Below are positions 34,647-42,443 of a DNA stretch of 53,492 nucleotides, piece by piece (the first letter of the stretch is position 1; the number at the start of each line of letters is the position of its first letter). The stretch covers positions 1 through 53,492 of the forward strand of contig DAIDGU010000062.1 of the NCBI GenBank assembly GCA_027459785.1, written 5' to 3'. The translations under genes and the position numbers were made by a program. Source of the stretch: Ktedonobacteria bacterium. Its GTDB lineage: Bacteria > Chloroflexota > Ktedonobacteria > Ktedonobacterales > JACDGC01. The notes beneath the pieces were generated by a model, which saw only the letters and a program-made list of their open reading frames with translations, made no database searches and was not told the origin of the DNA.

Positions 34647-35246
34647 TTAAGCCGGCAGCGGTGTGGCCGGCGGACAGATCCCGTTGGGCGAGAAGAGATA
34701 AATCTCGATCAGCGTCTCACCATAGGGTGCGCCGATATATTGGAGCATCGCATGGTAGGCCGTTTGCTGAAACAAGAAGTGCTGGTTCTTGCCCAAATCT
34801 TGCATGATCGTCACCAACCCATTATAGATGCCGTTGCGAATGGTCGGGTCTGAGGGCTGTGGCGCGCCGACATAGGGGATGACCAGACCGCTTTTGCGCG
34901 CCGTCAAGTTGATGATCGGCGTGCTGCCTTTGTCATAGGTTGGGTTGGTGAATTGGCTCTTGATGTTGGCGATGGTTTGCGAATCGCCTTGGAGCAAGCC
35001 ATTGTAATCGTAATTCAAGACAATGGTATGGGAATCGGTTTCCAGGCAGGGCGGCGGAATCGGCGTCGGTTTGGTGGTGGGGGTGGGGACGAGGGTCGGC
35101 GTGGGCGTTGGAACGCGCGCCAGGACGATGCCGCTGGCATTCGCCACCAGGAAGATCATCGCCAGTGCCAGCAGCAGGTCCGCGAAAAGCCAGCCGACGA
35201 GCGCCGCCCCAGCGGCAGTGCGGCGGTTACGACGTTCAGGTCTCAT
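34647..35246 (-). CDS. One-span membrane protein with Asp in the span and Thr/Pro stalk
   Basis: A 199-residue protein. After a short basic cytoplasmic start there is a single span AALVGWLFADLLLALAMIFL containing one Asp, then a stalk of Pro/Thr (VPTPTPTLVPTPTTKPTP), then an external domain (NYDYNGLLQGDSQTIANIK, RNGIYNGLVTIMQDLGKN, YGETLIEIYLF). The span with one buried Asp, followed by an extracytoplasmic domain, recalls MotB/TolR/ZorB stator proteins; the similarity is in design, not clear homology. It reads in the same direction as the TerY operon but is separated from it by a palindromic repeat. GGAG supports the start at 35246. Confidence 0.65.
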   Translation of the reverse strand: MRPERRNRRTAAGAALVGWLFADLLLALAMIFLVANASGIVLARVPTPTPTLVPTPTTKPTPIPPPCLETDSHTIVLNYDYNGLLQGDSQTIANIKSQFTNPTYDKGSTPIINLTARKSGLVIPYVGAPQPSDPTIRNGIYNGLVTIMQDLGKNQHFLFQQTAYHAMLQYIGAPYGETLIEIYLFSPNGICPPATPLPA

Positions 35247-35288
35247 CTCACGCTCCACGATTCAAATTGCTACAAAATCGATCTTGCC

Positions 35289-35405
35289 GAACTCCAGTCC
35301 GCGCAGGCGGACTTCGTGGCGTAGCCCCTAGGCGCGGTTTCAACCGCCCGCTCGTCTCCGCCACACTGTTTCCCACCCGCTGTTCCCCGCCGTCCCCCGT
35401 CGTCC
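35289..35405 (-). repeat. Composite palindromic repeat, copy 3 (inverted)
   Basis: Read on the minus strand: lead with GGGAAACAGTGTGGCGGAG, hairpin 1 (GCGGTTGAAACCGC), spacer TAGGGGCTACGCCACGA, hairpin 2 (stem AGTCCGC/GCGGACT with a four-base loop). The spacer is identical to that of copy 2, but the hairpin 2 stem has G-C pairs where copy 2 has A-T. Confidence 0.8.
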
Positions 35406-35430
35406 CCGACGCCTCAGCCACCGCCCTGCC

Positions 35431-35841
35431 CTAATGGCGCGAACCGGGGTTGGGGCCGGCGGTGCGGATGGGCGGCTTGGCAGGATTGACGCCGCCGGGT
35501 GGCATCGCTCTGGGCGCGGGAGCCTGCGAACCGACGGTGTGTACTTGGCCGTCCGCCCCGATGACGCGCAAGGGTTGGTTGGCGATGCCGCCCGGCGGCC
35601 CTTCGTTCGCGCTCGCGCTGCTGCTCGCGGCCACCGGCGTCCCCACCGGCTGCGCATCTTCCTGGTGCAAGGGGACGTATTGCGGTTTGATGGGCGACAC
35701 TGGTGGTGTGCCGATGACGCCCTGACCCTGCTGCAAACCCTTGCCGCTGATGATGTCGAGCCGTTCGCGCGTGGTCAGCACGAAGGTCGGCCAGGAACCC
35801 TGTTCCAGCGCAACGGGCAGATATGAAATATGCTGAGCCAT
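35431..35841 (-). CDS. Small protein of the TerY-P operon with WPT...ER..II motif
   Basis: A 136-residue protein, last gene of the operon. The N-terminal 45 residues (SYLPVALEQGSWPTFVLTT, then RERLDIISGKGL) share the pattern W-P-T-x-x-L-x-x-x-E-R-x-x-I-I-x-G with the protein encoded just upstream. The rest is low-complexity Pro/Gly/Ala/Gln (VIGTPPVSPIKPQYVP, GGIANQPLRVIGADGQVHTV). No domain is recognised. GGAGGAATTGGT precedes the ATG. Role unknown; probably an adaptor in the same complex. Confidence 0.65.
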   Translation of the reverse strand: MAQHISYLPVALEQGSWPTFVLTTRERLDIISGKGLQQGQGVIGTPPVSPIKPQYVPLHQEDAQPVGTPVAASSSASANEGPPGGIANQPLRVIGADGQVHTVGSQAPAPRAMPPGGVNPAKPPIRTAGPNPGSRH

Positions 35842-35877
35842 ACCAATTCCTCCCACAGGGGACAAATGCCCGTTGCC

Positions 35878-36540
35878 CTAGGGCGACAACTCGATGATCA
35901 GGCGCAGCAGCACGCCGCCGCCGATGCACCACAGCACCACATCCGGGCGCTGGATAATGAGATCGCGGGCGAGCCACAAGCCAACGGCGGCCACCAGCAC
36001 CAATGCGCGGTCGAAACGAATCAAGAAGTGCAGCACAACCAGACCGATCAGGAGAAACACCCAATGATAGCCCGCCAGCCAAAAAGTGTGGGTGAGCCAG
36101 AGGCCGGCCCCGATGGCATAGGCTCCCAGGCCGATCACTGCCCCTTTCGGGAACGCCAGCAACACGTCCTGGGCGAGCGCGCCCCGCGCGGGCGGCGGCA
36201 CGGCCACGCTGCCCAGATTGCTGGCATACGCCTGCACCGGCGGCACATACTGCTGCTGTGGCGGCTGGTATGCCGGCTGCTGGTACGCTGCCGGTTGGGC
36301 GAACCCTTGCGGCGGCGCATGGCCCTGGGGATGCGCCACGGGCGGCACCGGTGGCGGGGCCACGGGCGGCGGTTGTGCCACGGGCCGCTGGGTGGGCGGG
36401 GCGGTATTTGGCACCAGCAGATTCTGGCGCAACGGCGCTTGTGGCCGCACCTGCCCGACGATGATGGCGTTACGCTCGCTCAACGGCAGATTGAGCGTTG
36501 GCCAGGGTTTATCAGGATACTCACTAGGAATCTCGCGCAT
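35878..36540 (-). CDS. Membrane protein of the TerY-P operon with WPT...ER..II motif and Pro-rich linker
   Basis: A 220-residue protein. The N-terminus carries PWPTLNLPLSERNAIIVGQV, the same motif as the next gene. Residues ~45-115 are a Pro/Gln-rich cytoplasmic linker (PAAYQQPAYQPPQQQYVPP). The C-terminal ~90 residues contain four hydrophobic segments (FPKGAVIGLGAYAIGAGLWL, YHWVFLLIGLVVLHFLI, ALVLVAAVGLWLA, VVLWCIGGGVLLRLII). This layout suggests a membrane anchor that presents the WPT motif on a flexible arm. Start 36540 has GGAG at 8 bases. It lies 21 bases after the kinase gene. Confidence 0.7.
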   Translation of the reverse strand: MREIPSEYPDKPWPTLNLPLSERNAIIVGQVRPQAPLRQNLLVPNTAPPTQRPVAQPPPVAPPPVPPVAHPQGHAPPQGFAQPAAYQQPAYQPPQQQYVPPVQAYASNLGSVAVPPPARGALAQDVLLAFPKGAVIGLGAYAIGAGLWLTHTFWLAGYHWVFLLIGLVVLHFLIRFDRALVLVAAVGLWLARDLIIQRPDVVLWCIGGGVLLRLIIELSP

Positions 36541-36561
36541 GCTCACCACTCCACTACAACA

Positions 36562-37989
36562 TCAGACTGTCACTAATTCGATCCGCGCGCGATAATGATC
36601 GGGTGCCTGGCCGAATTGCAGCACCAGCTTGTCTTGCAGGGCCAGCGACGTACCCACGCCCACCGCCTGCCACTGGCCCGCGCCGTCGCGGTAACGCAGG
36701 TCCGGCAAGTGGATGTTGCGCAGCGCCCACATGCCGTTGCTCTGGTTATACTCGAATTCCGCCTGGCGGGTGCGGTTCGGGATCGTATGGCGGTCGATAT
36801 ACAGCGCCTCTTTGCCGATGCGCGTGTGCCATTCGTAAAGGCCGCGCCCCGGCCAACCGACAATATGATGGTTGTCCGTGCTATCCGGTTTGACAAGCTC
36901 GTTATAATCGTCTGGCCCTTTGCCACGATTATGCGGCAGCAAGTACACGAAGGGCAACTGCCGCGCCGCCGGTCGCGTGCGGCAGACGGGACACACCACG
37001 CCGCCGGAGCGCAGCGCCACGAACGAGTGCCAGTAGCACTGTGGATTCGCGCAGGGGATGATGCGATCATACGTGCGTACCAGCGCGCGTTGCCAGGACT
37101 GCGGCTGCGGGCGATTCAGCGGGTCGTGCAACCCCTTCACGAAGGCGGCGGTGAATAAATCCTCCAGATCCTTGCCCAGCGACCGCGCGAAGATCGTCTG
37201 GGTGGGCGAGCGATTCGAGCCGTCGGTCGGATCTTCGATGTACAGCGCCTTGGGTCCCAGCAGCAGATAATCGTCGTGCATCGGGTCCGTCGTGTCGTGG
37301 ATCTTCTTGCCTTTCAACGGGTGCAGCCCCAGCAGCCAGTAATAGAGCAGGGTTGCCAGCGAATGGCGGTCGCTGCGCACGGTCGGCACGATGCGCTGAG
37401 TTTTCGCGCCCCAGGACCACAGTTCCGGCGCGATGTACCAGGGCGTGCCGATGACCTCGGCTTCGATGGAATTGGGAACGGTGACGCTGTCGCAGTCGAT
37501 GAGGGTCATCTTGCCCTCAAACGGTTCGACCATCACGTTGCGGTGCGAGAGATCGGGGTAGCAGATGCCGGTGGAGGACATGCGCTGCACCGCGCTAGCC
37601 AGCTTGATCGCCACCGCCATGCGCCCCAGAAACCAGCCTTTTTCTTCGTTTTTCAGGCCGTTGAACGACTTGGGGAAGATGTACTTATCCATCGTTTTCA
37701 GGCTGCCGGCGAAGCGCATGCGATAGCCAAAGGCCGGCGCAACGGTGATCTTTTCCGGCCAGGTGAAATACTCTGTCCAATACGGATCGTCCTTCGTCGG
37801 ATTCAGTTGGTCGATCAGCCGCTGAATGCGCTCCGTGCGCTTGGCGTCGCCGCCGCCGGAGGTGTAGATTTTGACCACGCCGGTCTTATCCGCCGTCTGA
37901 TAGATTTTGCCCTGCGCGCCGCTGCTGAGCGGCTGATCGTTCACCGCTTCGGTCGTGCCGTCGCGGTACTTGATGACCATCGTCCCCAT
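36562..37989 (-). CDS. TerY-P type protein kinase fused to zinc ribbon and FHA-like domain
   Basis: A 475-residue protein. The kinase domain (~1-290) has a Gly loop (LSSGAQGKIYQT), the nucleotide-binding Lys in GVVKIYTSG, a catalytic loop YPDLSHRNVMVE with the HxD His replaced by Tyr, a DFG-like DCDSV, and GTPWYIAPELWSWG. A zinc ribbon follows (CANPQCYW and CPVCR). The C-terminal ~100 residues look FHA-like (IDRHTIPNRTRQAEF, GMWALRNIHLPDLRY, GTSLALQDKLVLQFG). Kinase, PP2C and TerY genes together define the TerY-P triad known from Ter stress systems. It lies 21 bases downstream of the phosphatase gene. The substrate may be one of the operon's own proteins. Confidence 0.82.
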   Translation of the reverse strand: MGTMVIKYRDGTTEAVNDQPLSSGAQGKIYQTADKTGVVKIYTSGGGDAKRTERIQRLIDQLNPTKDDPYWTEYFTWPEKITVAPAFGYRMRFAGSLKTMDKYIFPKSFNGLKNEEKGWFLGRMAVAIKLASAVQRMSSTGICYPDLSHRNVMVEPFEGKMTLIDCDSVTVPNSIEAEVIGTPWYIAPELWSWGAKTQRIVPTVRSDRHSLATLLYYWLLGLHPLKGKKIHDTTDPMHDDYLLLGPKALYIEDPTDGSNRSPTQTIFARSLGKDLEDLFTAAFVKGLHDPLNRPQPQSWQRALVRTYDRIIPCANPQCYWHSFVALRSGGVVCPVCRTRPAARQLPFVYLLPHNRGKGPDDYNELVKPDSTDNHHIVGWPGRGLYEWHTRIGKEALYIDRHTIPNRTRQAEFEYNQSNGMWALRNIHLPDLRYRDGAGQWQAVGVGTSLALQDKLVLQFGQAPDHYRARIELVTV

Positions 37990-38010
37990 CGTGCATCCCC
38001 CTCGCTGACC

Positions 38011-39903
38011 TTAGTACGTGCAAACCACCGTGCGGTCATCGCCCGACGCGCGCTTGCGATATTCCAGGAACGTCGCCATGCCCTGACCCGGCGCATCCGT
38101 ATCCAGCGACGCGGCTTTGATCTTGTTGTAAAAATCCGCGAAATCGGCGAAATGGCCGGTGACTTCATCCGGCGGCGTGGAAAGATCATCGATGGTGCCG
38201 TCGGTCATACCCAGCAACACCTGGCCTTTTTCCACGGTGCTGACCTTGATGATGTTTTTCCACTCGCTTTTATTGAAGCGCAGGAATGGCACGACGCGGT
38301 TATCCACGCCGGTGAACTGTGGTTGCTGCAAGAAGTTCAGGTCGGCGGCCACCGCGCCCGCCGCTGTCGGCTGCCACGCCAGCAGCGCGCCATCGCCCAC
38401 CTGGGCGCTGGCCACGAAGAGATCGCCGTTCGCGCGCGGCACCAGCACGTAGACCAAGAGAGTCGAGTGCAACTCATCGGGATGTTTCTTGTTCTGCTCG
38501 GCGGTCTGCAAGACGGCCTGATAAGCGTGATCCAGCATGCCGTGGATCATCTGTTTGGCCTGCTGGGTGATGGCGGTTTCTTCGGGATCTTGATTCTTCA
38601 GCACGGCGGTGACGAGCGCGCTCATCTGCTCCTCTTTGACGCTATCGACGGCCCCATGCACCGCCGCGTAGGCGCCCATGCGCGAGAACTCCTTGCTGCC
38701 CACGCCGTCGGCGATGGCGACGAGCGCGATCTTATCGGTGCCGCCCAGGCGGATATGGAATTCGTCGTCGCGGAACTTGCCGGCTTTGTGCGACCGCCCG
38801 CGCACGCTGGCTCCCGTCAGATGCCAGCCGCCGGCCAGCGACGCCGCCGGTCCCGTTGCAGGATAGGTGCGCTGATGGGGATGAAACTTTTTCTCGACCT
38901 CATAGCCAGGCGGATCGGCTTCTGGTGGGTCGGGTTGGACGATCTTGCCGTCTTTCAAGCGTTCTTGCAGGTATTTGTAGCGGCCTTCGAGCAGTTCGCG
39001 CATGCGCCGTTCGTTGTCGCGTTCGGTGCGCACGGCATCGCGTTCGCGCTGTGCCGCTTCCAGCTTGCGCTCGGTCTCGCGCAACGAATCTTCCAGCTTG
39101 CGGGCGCGCTCGCGCTCTTTGCGCGCTTCGTCACCGCCCAATTTGATTGGACCAACATGCATCCCTTGCTGGTGTCCCATGCCTGGCGGGGCGTTGGGAT
39201 CAACATAGCCGGGAATGCCAGAAGGATTCGGGGAATTCGGCACGCCGCCGGGTCCGGTGGCAGGCGGCTGCCCGCCAGCGGGCGCGGCATTGGGATCGGC
39301 GGTGCGCGCTGGTGGGACGTTTTGCACCCCGCCTGGGGGAGATCCTACCGGGGTTGGCGTTATGCCGCCGCTCCCAGTTTGGTTGTAACCAGGATTAGGA
39401 TTAGCGCCTCCCGTCTGATTGCCTGGTATGCCGCCCTGGTTTGGGTTAGGGGACTGATTGCCAGCGGCGTTGCCGGCATTGTTCTGCTGGTTGCCGCCAT
39501 TGTTCTGCTGGTTATGATGGGGCATTGCGTTGCCTCCCGGTTGATACTGCGCCGACGGGCGCGCGGACTGGATGCTACGCACGGTCAGCCACGAAGAGAT
39601 CACGAGCAGCACGAACGTGACGAGGGCGACGATGCTGGCATAGGTCTGAAGGGCATGCGCCATGCTCATATGGTTGCCTGCTTTCCCTGGTCCTGCCGTT
39701 ATCGCTTGCAGGAGCAGCGACGACATGAAGCAGGTGAAAACCAGCAATGAGACGACGATCATCGTCACCATTTGCAGCACTCGCACGCTCAGCCCTGTCG
39801 CCCGCTTCATGCCATGAAGGACGCCGCTGGCCCGCTGCGCGATCCCATTGAACTGCTTGGCCAGCATAGCGGTCTGGTTAGCCTGGCCCGGTTGCTGTGG
39901 CAT
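38011..39903 (-). CDS. Membrane-anchored PP2C-type phosphatase with coiled coil
   Basis: A 630-residue protein. Two spans near the N-terminus (TMIVVSLLVFTCFMSSLLL and SIVALVTFVLLVISSWL) are followed by a ~130-residue Asn/Gly/Pro/Gln linker (NQQNNGGNQQNNAGNAAG). A strong coiled coil (~250-310: RKLEDSLRETERKLEAAQRE) comes next, then a C-terminal PP2C domain. Metal-site motifs are GKFRDDEFH, VAIADGVGSKEFSRMGA, AQVGDGALLAW, GMTDGTIDD and the closing SGDDRTVV. It would dephosphorylate Ser/Thr sites made by the adjacent kinase. The membrane anchor and coiled coil are unusual additions to the TerY-P triad. AGGGGAAA lies before the ATG. Confidence 0.82.
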   Translation of the reverse strand: MPQQPGQANQTAMLAKQFNGIAQRASGVLHGMKRATGLSVRVLQMVTMIVVSLLVFTCFMSSLLLQAITAGPGKAGNHMSMAHALQTYASIVALVTFVLLVISSWLTVRSIQSARPSAQYQPGGNAMPHHNQQNNGGNQQNNAGNAAGNQSPNPNQGGIPGNQTGGANPNPGYNQTGSGGITPTPVGSPPGGVQNVPPARTADPNAAPAGGQPPATGPGGVPNSPNPSGIPGYVDPNAPPGMGHQQGMHVGPIKLGGDEARKERERARKLEDSLRETERKLEAAQRERDAVRTERDNERRMRELLEGRYKYLQERLKDGKIVQPDPPEADPPGYEVEKKFHPHQRTYPATGPAASLAGGWHLTGASVRGRSHKAGKFRDDEFHIRLGGTDKIALVAIADGVGSKEFSRMGAYAAVHGAVDSVKEEQMSALVTAVLKNQDPEETAITQQAKQMIHGMLDHAYQAVLQTAEQNKKHPDELHSTLLVYVLVPRANGDLFVASAQVGDGALLAWQPTAAGAVAADLNFLQQPQFTGVDNRVVPFLRFNKSEWKNIIKVSTVEKGQVLLGMTDGTIDDLSTPPDEVTGHFADFADFYNKIKAASLDTDAPGQGMATFLEYRKRASGDDRTVVCTY

Positions 39904-39958
39904 CAGTTTTCCCCTTAACGCCGATTCCGCCTACTTCCGCTTGCTCTTGCCGGCTGGA

Positions 39959-40606
39959 TCATACCTGCTGAATGTGTCGGGGCAGCGGGGGCAACGTGCT
40001 GGTGCGATCCCCGCGTGCATAGGCTTCGCTGCGCTGTGTGATCACCTCGGTCGTCCAGTCGAAGAAGCGCGCCAGGCAGGTGCCATCGCGTTCGCGCAGC
40101 GCCAGGCGTGTGACCTGCGTGACGGCCAGCGGCGCGACCGCCGCCGCGTCGAGGCCCAGCGCGATGATGGTGGGGCGACGGTTATCCGCATATTGGGTGA
40201 TCGCCTGGAGCGGCGCTTCCCAGTCGCGTTCGGGCGCGTCGCCCAACACGATGAAAATGAGCGGGCGGGCATCGCCGGGCGTGGTCGCCGATTCGATGAT
40301 CATCTCGTATTCCAGCGCGTTACGCACATGATGCAAGGCCGTATGCAGCGGGCGCGGCCCCTGCGCCGTCAGCGGCGGCAGCATGAAGCGATCCACCGGC
40401 GTGAGGTCGAAGGGCTGCACCTGCTGCCCAAAGAGGATCACGCTGAGATAGACGCTGCGCAGGGTGATGGCTTCGCGCGCCAACTCCTGCTGTAACGTTT
40501 GCATGTTTTCGTGCAGCGCCACCTCGAAGACGCCCGCGACCGCCGCTGAGTCATCTAGCACGAAGAAGATCGGCAGCCGACGGAGGTGGTGATACGGTGA
40601 GGCCAT
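39959..40606 (-). CDS. TerY-like VWA protein with degenerate metal site (paralogue 3)
   Basis: A 215-residue VWA domain protein aligned end-to-end with its two neighbours: LRRLPIFFVLDDSAAVAG opens like TerY, RSVYLSVILFGQQVQPFDL follows, then ARPLIFIVLGDAPERDWEAP and RRPTIIALGLDAAAVAPL. The DxSxS motif reads DDSAA, and the TDG motif reads LGD, so metal binding is doubtful. It is probably a protein-binding or scaffold paralogue. A weak ribosome-binding site precedes the ATG; the gene is 87 bases below the canonical TerY gene and 55 bases before the phosphatase gene. Confidence 0.75.
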   Translation of the reverse strand: MASPYHHLRRLPIFFVLDDSAAVAGVFEVALHENMQTLQQELAREAITLRSVYLSVILFGQQVQPFDLTPVDRFMLPPLTAQGPRPLHTALHHVRNALEYEMIIESATTPGDARPLIFIVLGDAPERDWEAPLQAITQYADNRRPTIIALGLDAAAVAPLAVTQVTRLALRERDGTCLARFFDWTTEVITQRSEAYARGDRTSTLPPLPRHIQQV

Positions 40607-40693
40607 GCTCTGCTGCTCGCTTTCGCCTGGGCGACCGCCGGGGAGTGGCTGTTCCCCGGCAGCGTGAAAATACGGCTAGGTACAGATGGCGCG

Positions 40694-41371
40694 CTATAGA
40701 TCGTACTTAATGACGCCGGGGATGTTGGTCGGCGACGGCATATCCACCTGGCCGCCCCCGGCCCCGCCCGCCGCCTGCGACGCGCTGACGATGGAGCCGC
40801 TGATCAACTGGAAGAAGGCGCGCAGGGCATCCGCCGAGACATTATGCATCAGGTAGACGTTTTCCGTCACCTCACGCAGCATGTTGGCATTCACGCCATC
40901 GCCGCAACCGAGCGCCACGATGGTCGGGCGCTGCGAGCCACGCAGGGCTTTCAGCTTTTGCACGGCGCTGCGCCACTCGTCTGTCGGCTCGCCGTCCGTC
41001 AGCAAGAAGACGAGGGGGCGATAGTCGCCGCGCTGCGTCTGGGTTGTCGGCGTCAGATCGCTCTGGATGGAGGCGGCCAGCAGATTGAACGCCGCGCCCA
41101 TCGCCGTGCTGCCGCCCGCGCTGAGCATCTGGGGCGAGAACTGATCGACGGCCATCAGAGGATCTTGCGCCGCCGTCGAAGCGAAGCGGATCAGGCTGAT
41201 ATACGCCGTTTCGCGCGTCATGGAATCGCTGTTCAATTCGCGCCAGAGCAGTTCCAGACCTTCGTTGACCGCCACGATGGGCGCGCCCGACATCGAGCCG
41301 GAGCAATCTAGCATCAGGTAGACCGGCAGCCGGCGCATCGCGCCGCCCCCCATCTGATTCGGCATCGTCAT
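40694..41371 (-). CDS. TerY-type VWA protein with intact MIDAS site
   Basis: A 225-residue VWA protein of the TerY type: RRLPVYLMLDCSGSMSGAPI with complete DxSxS, SAGGSTAMGAAFNLL with the Thr, RPLVFLLTDGEPTDEW with the Asp, then RPTIVALGCGDGVNANML and DALRAFFQLISGSI. The C-terminal tail is Gly/Ala-rich. TerY-class VWA proteins sit with a PP2C phosphatase and kinase in phospho-signalling triads; the metal site usually binds an acidic partner. It lies between two degenerate paralogues in the operon. GGAGA lies 6 bases before the ATG. Confidence 0.85.
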   Translation of the reverse strand: MTMPNQMGGGAMRRLPVYLMLDCSGSMSGAPIVAVNEGLELLWRELNSDSMTRETAYISLIRFASTAAQDPLMAVDQFSPQMLSAGGSTAMGAAFNLLAASIQSDLTPTTQTQRGDYRPLVFLLTDGEPTDEWRSAVQKLKALRGSQRPTIVALGCGDGVNANMLREVTENVYLMHNVSADALRAFFQLISGSIVSASQAAGGAGGGQVDMPSPTNIPGVIKYDL

Positions 41372-41443
41372 AGCTGAGTCTCCTTTGCGTGTGGATACAC
41401 GTCACGTCTTCCGATAAAACGTGTCACGTCTATGATAACACAA

Positions 41444-42097
41444 TTACAAGCTTTTGTTGAGGGGGTTGCCCAGCCACACCGGCGGCGGCTGATCGGCGGG
41501 CAACACCCCCTGGGACGATGAGATGATCGCGTCGGTGACGCGCGTGAAGAACGGGCTGAGGCTTGTCGCCGTCACTCCTGGCAGCTCCAACACCTGATCC
41601 GTCAATGTGCGCAGGGGTGCCGTTGCCGCCGGCTGCGCCGCCAGGCCGATGATGGTCGGTCGCTGAGGTCCGCTGAGCCGCCGCAGCGCCTGCACCTCTT
41701 CCGCGTAACTATCGGTGGGTGGGCCGGCCAGCACCACGAACACGATGGGATAGTAATCGCCGCGCTGGGTGGGCGTGGTGGGGATGAGATCCTGCGCCAG
41801 CGACGCGCGTAGCAGGTGCAGCGCCGCCCCGAAGGAGCGCCCTGGCGCGGCCTCCAGCAGCGGGATCGTCAGGCTATCCACGTCTTCCAATGCGGCTTGC
41901 GCCGCCATCTCGCTGAAGCGAATCAGGCTGACATGCGCGGCCTCGCGTGTTTGCGGATCGTCGAGCAAGTGGGCCTGCACATCTTCCAGCAAGCGTTGCA
42001 CGGCCTGCAACGGTTCGCCGGCCAGCACCTCCGAGCAATCGATGAGGAAATAGACCGGCAAGCGGCGCACGACGCCCTCGAAGACGGGCATGCTCAT
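41444..42097 (-). CDS. TerY-like VWA protein with degenerate metal site (paralogue 1)
   Basis: A 217-residue VWA protein closely parallel to the TerY gene downstream: RRLPVYFLIDCSEVLAGEPL, REAAHVSLIRFSEMAAQAAL, PGRSFGAALHLLRASLAQDL, PIVFVVLAGPPTDSY, RPTIIGLAAQPAATAPLR. The third MIDAS residue is Val (DCSEV), and the TDG motif has become LAG, so the metal site is lost. AAGGAGG lies 7 bases before the Met at 42097, which decides the start over the frame opening at 42118. Role probably structural within the same complex. Confidence 0.77.
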   Translation of the reverse strand: MSMPVFEGVVRRLPVYFLIDCSEVLAGEPLQAVQRLLEDVQAHLLDDPQTREAAHVSLIRFSEMAAQAALEDVDSLTIPLLEAAPGRSFGAALHLLRASLAQDLIPTTPTQRGDYYPIVFVVLAGPPTDSYAEEVQALRRLSGPQRPTIIGLAAQPAATAPLRTLTDQVLELPGVTATSLSPFFTRVTDAIISSSQGVLPADQPPPVWLGNPLNKSL

Positions 42098-42146
42098 GGG
42101 AAAACCTCCTTCACACACACAACACAGCGACCGGTACTTCGCAAGC

Positions 42147-42443
42147 TCAGTGCGATGCGGGCGTGCTGGTACTTGCCGGCGTTGCCACGCTCGTCTTCGT
42201 GGCTGAGGGCGTACCCGTCGGCTGCGCTGCCGCAGGTGTCGCCGTTGGTTGTGTGATGGGCGTGTCCGTCGGTGCCGGCGTCTGCGTCGGTGCCAGCGTC
42301 GCCGTCGGCTGCATCGTTGCGGTGGGCGGGGTGGTGTGTGTTCTCCCCGCTGGCACCTTGCCGAGCGCGACGCCCAGCGACAGCACGAACACGATCAGCA
42401 GCACGGCATCGATCACCAGCAAGATCCCCGTCTGTTTTTTCAC
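42147..42443 (-). CDS. Small one-span protein with Asp in the span and Thr/Pro tail
   Basis: A 98-residue protein: KKQTGILLVIDAVLLIVFVL forms a single span containing one Asp, followed by ~65 residues of almost pure Thr/Pro/Ala (PTQTPAPTDTPITQPTATP), a wall-spanning type of stalk. The GTG start overlaps the stop of the upstream gene (GTGA), so translation is coupled. The layout matches the N-terminus of the protein at 34647-35246. It may pair with the coiled-coil membrane protein encoded by the overlapping gene. Confidence 0.7.
   Translation of the reverse strand: MKKQTGILLVIDAVLLIVFVLSLGVALGKVPAGRTHTTPPTATMQPTATLAPTQTPAPTDTPITQPTATPAAAQPTGTPSATKTSVATPASTSTPASH

Noticed and set aside
37276..39750. 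Long open frame (824 codons) on the plus strand opposite the kinase and phosphatase genes
   Set aside because: Its translation is His/Arg/Ala-rich shadow sequence of two well-supported minus-strand genes, a common effect of high GC content.
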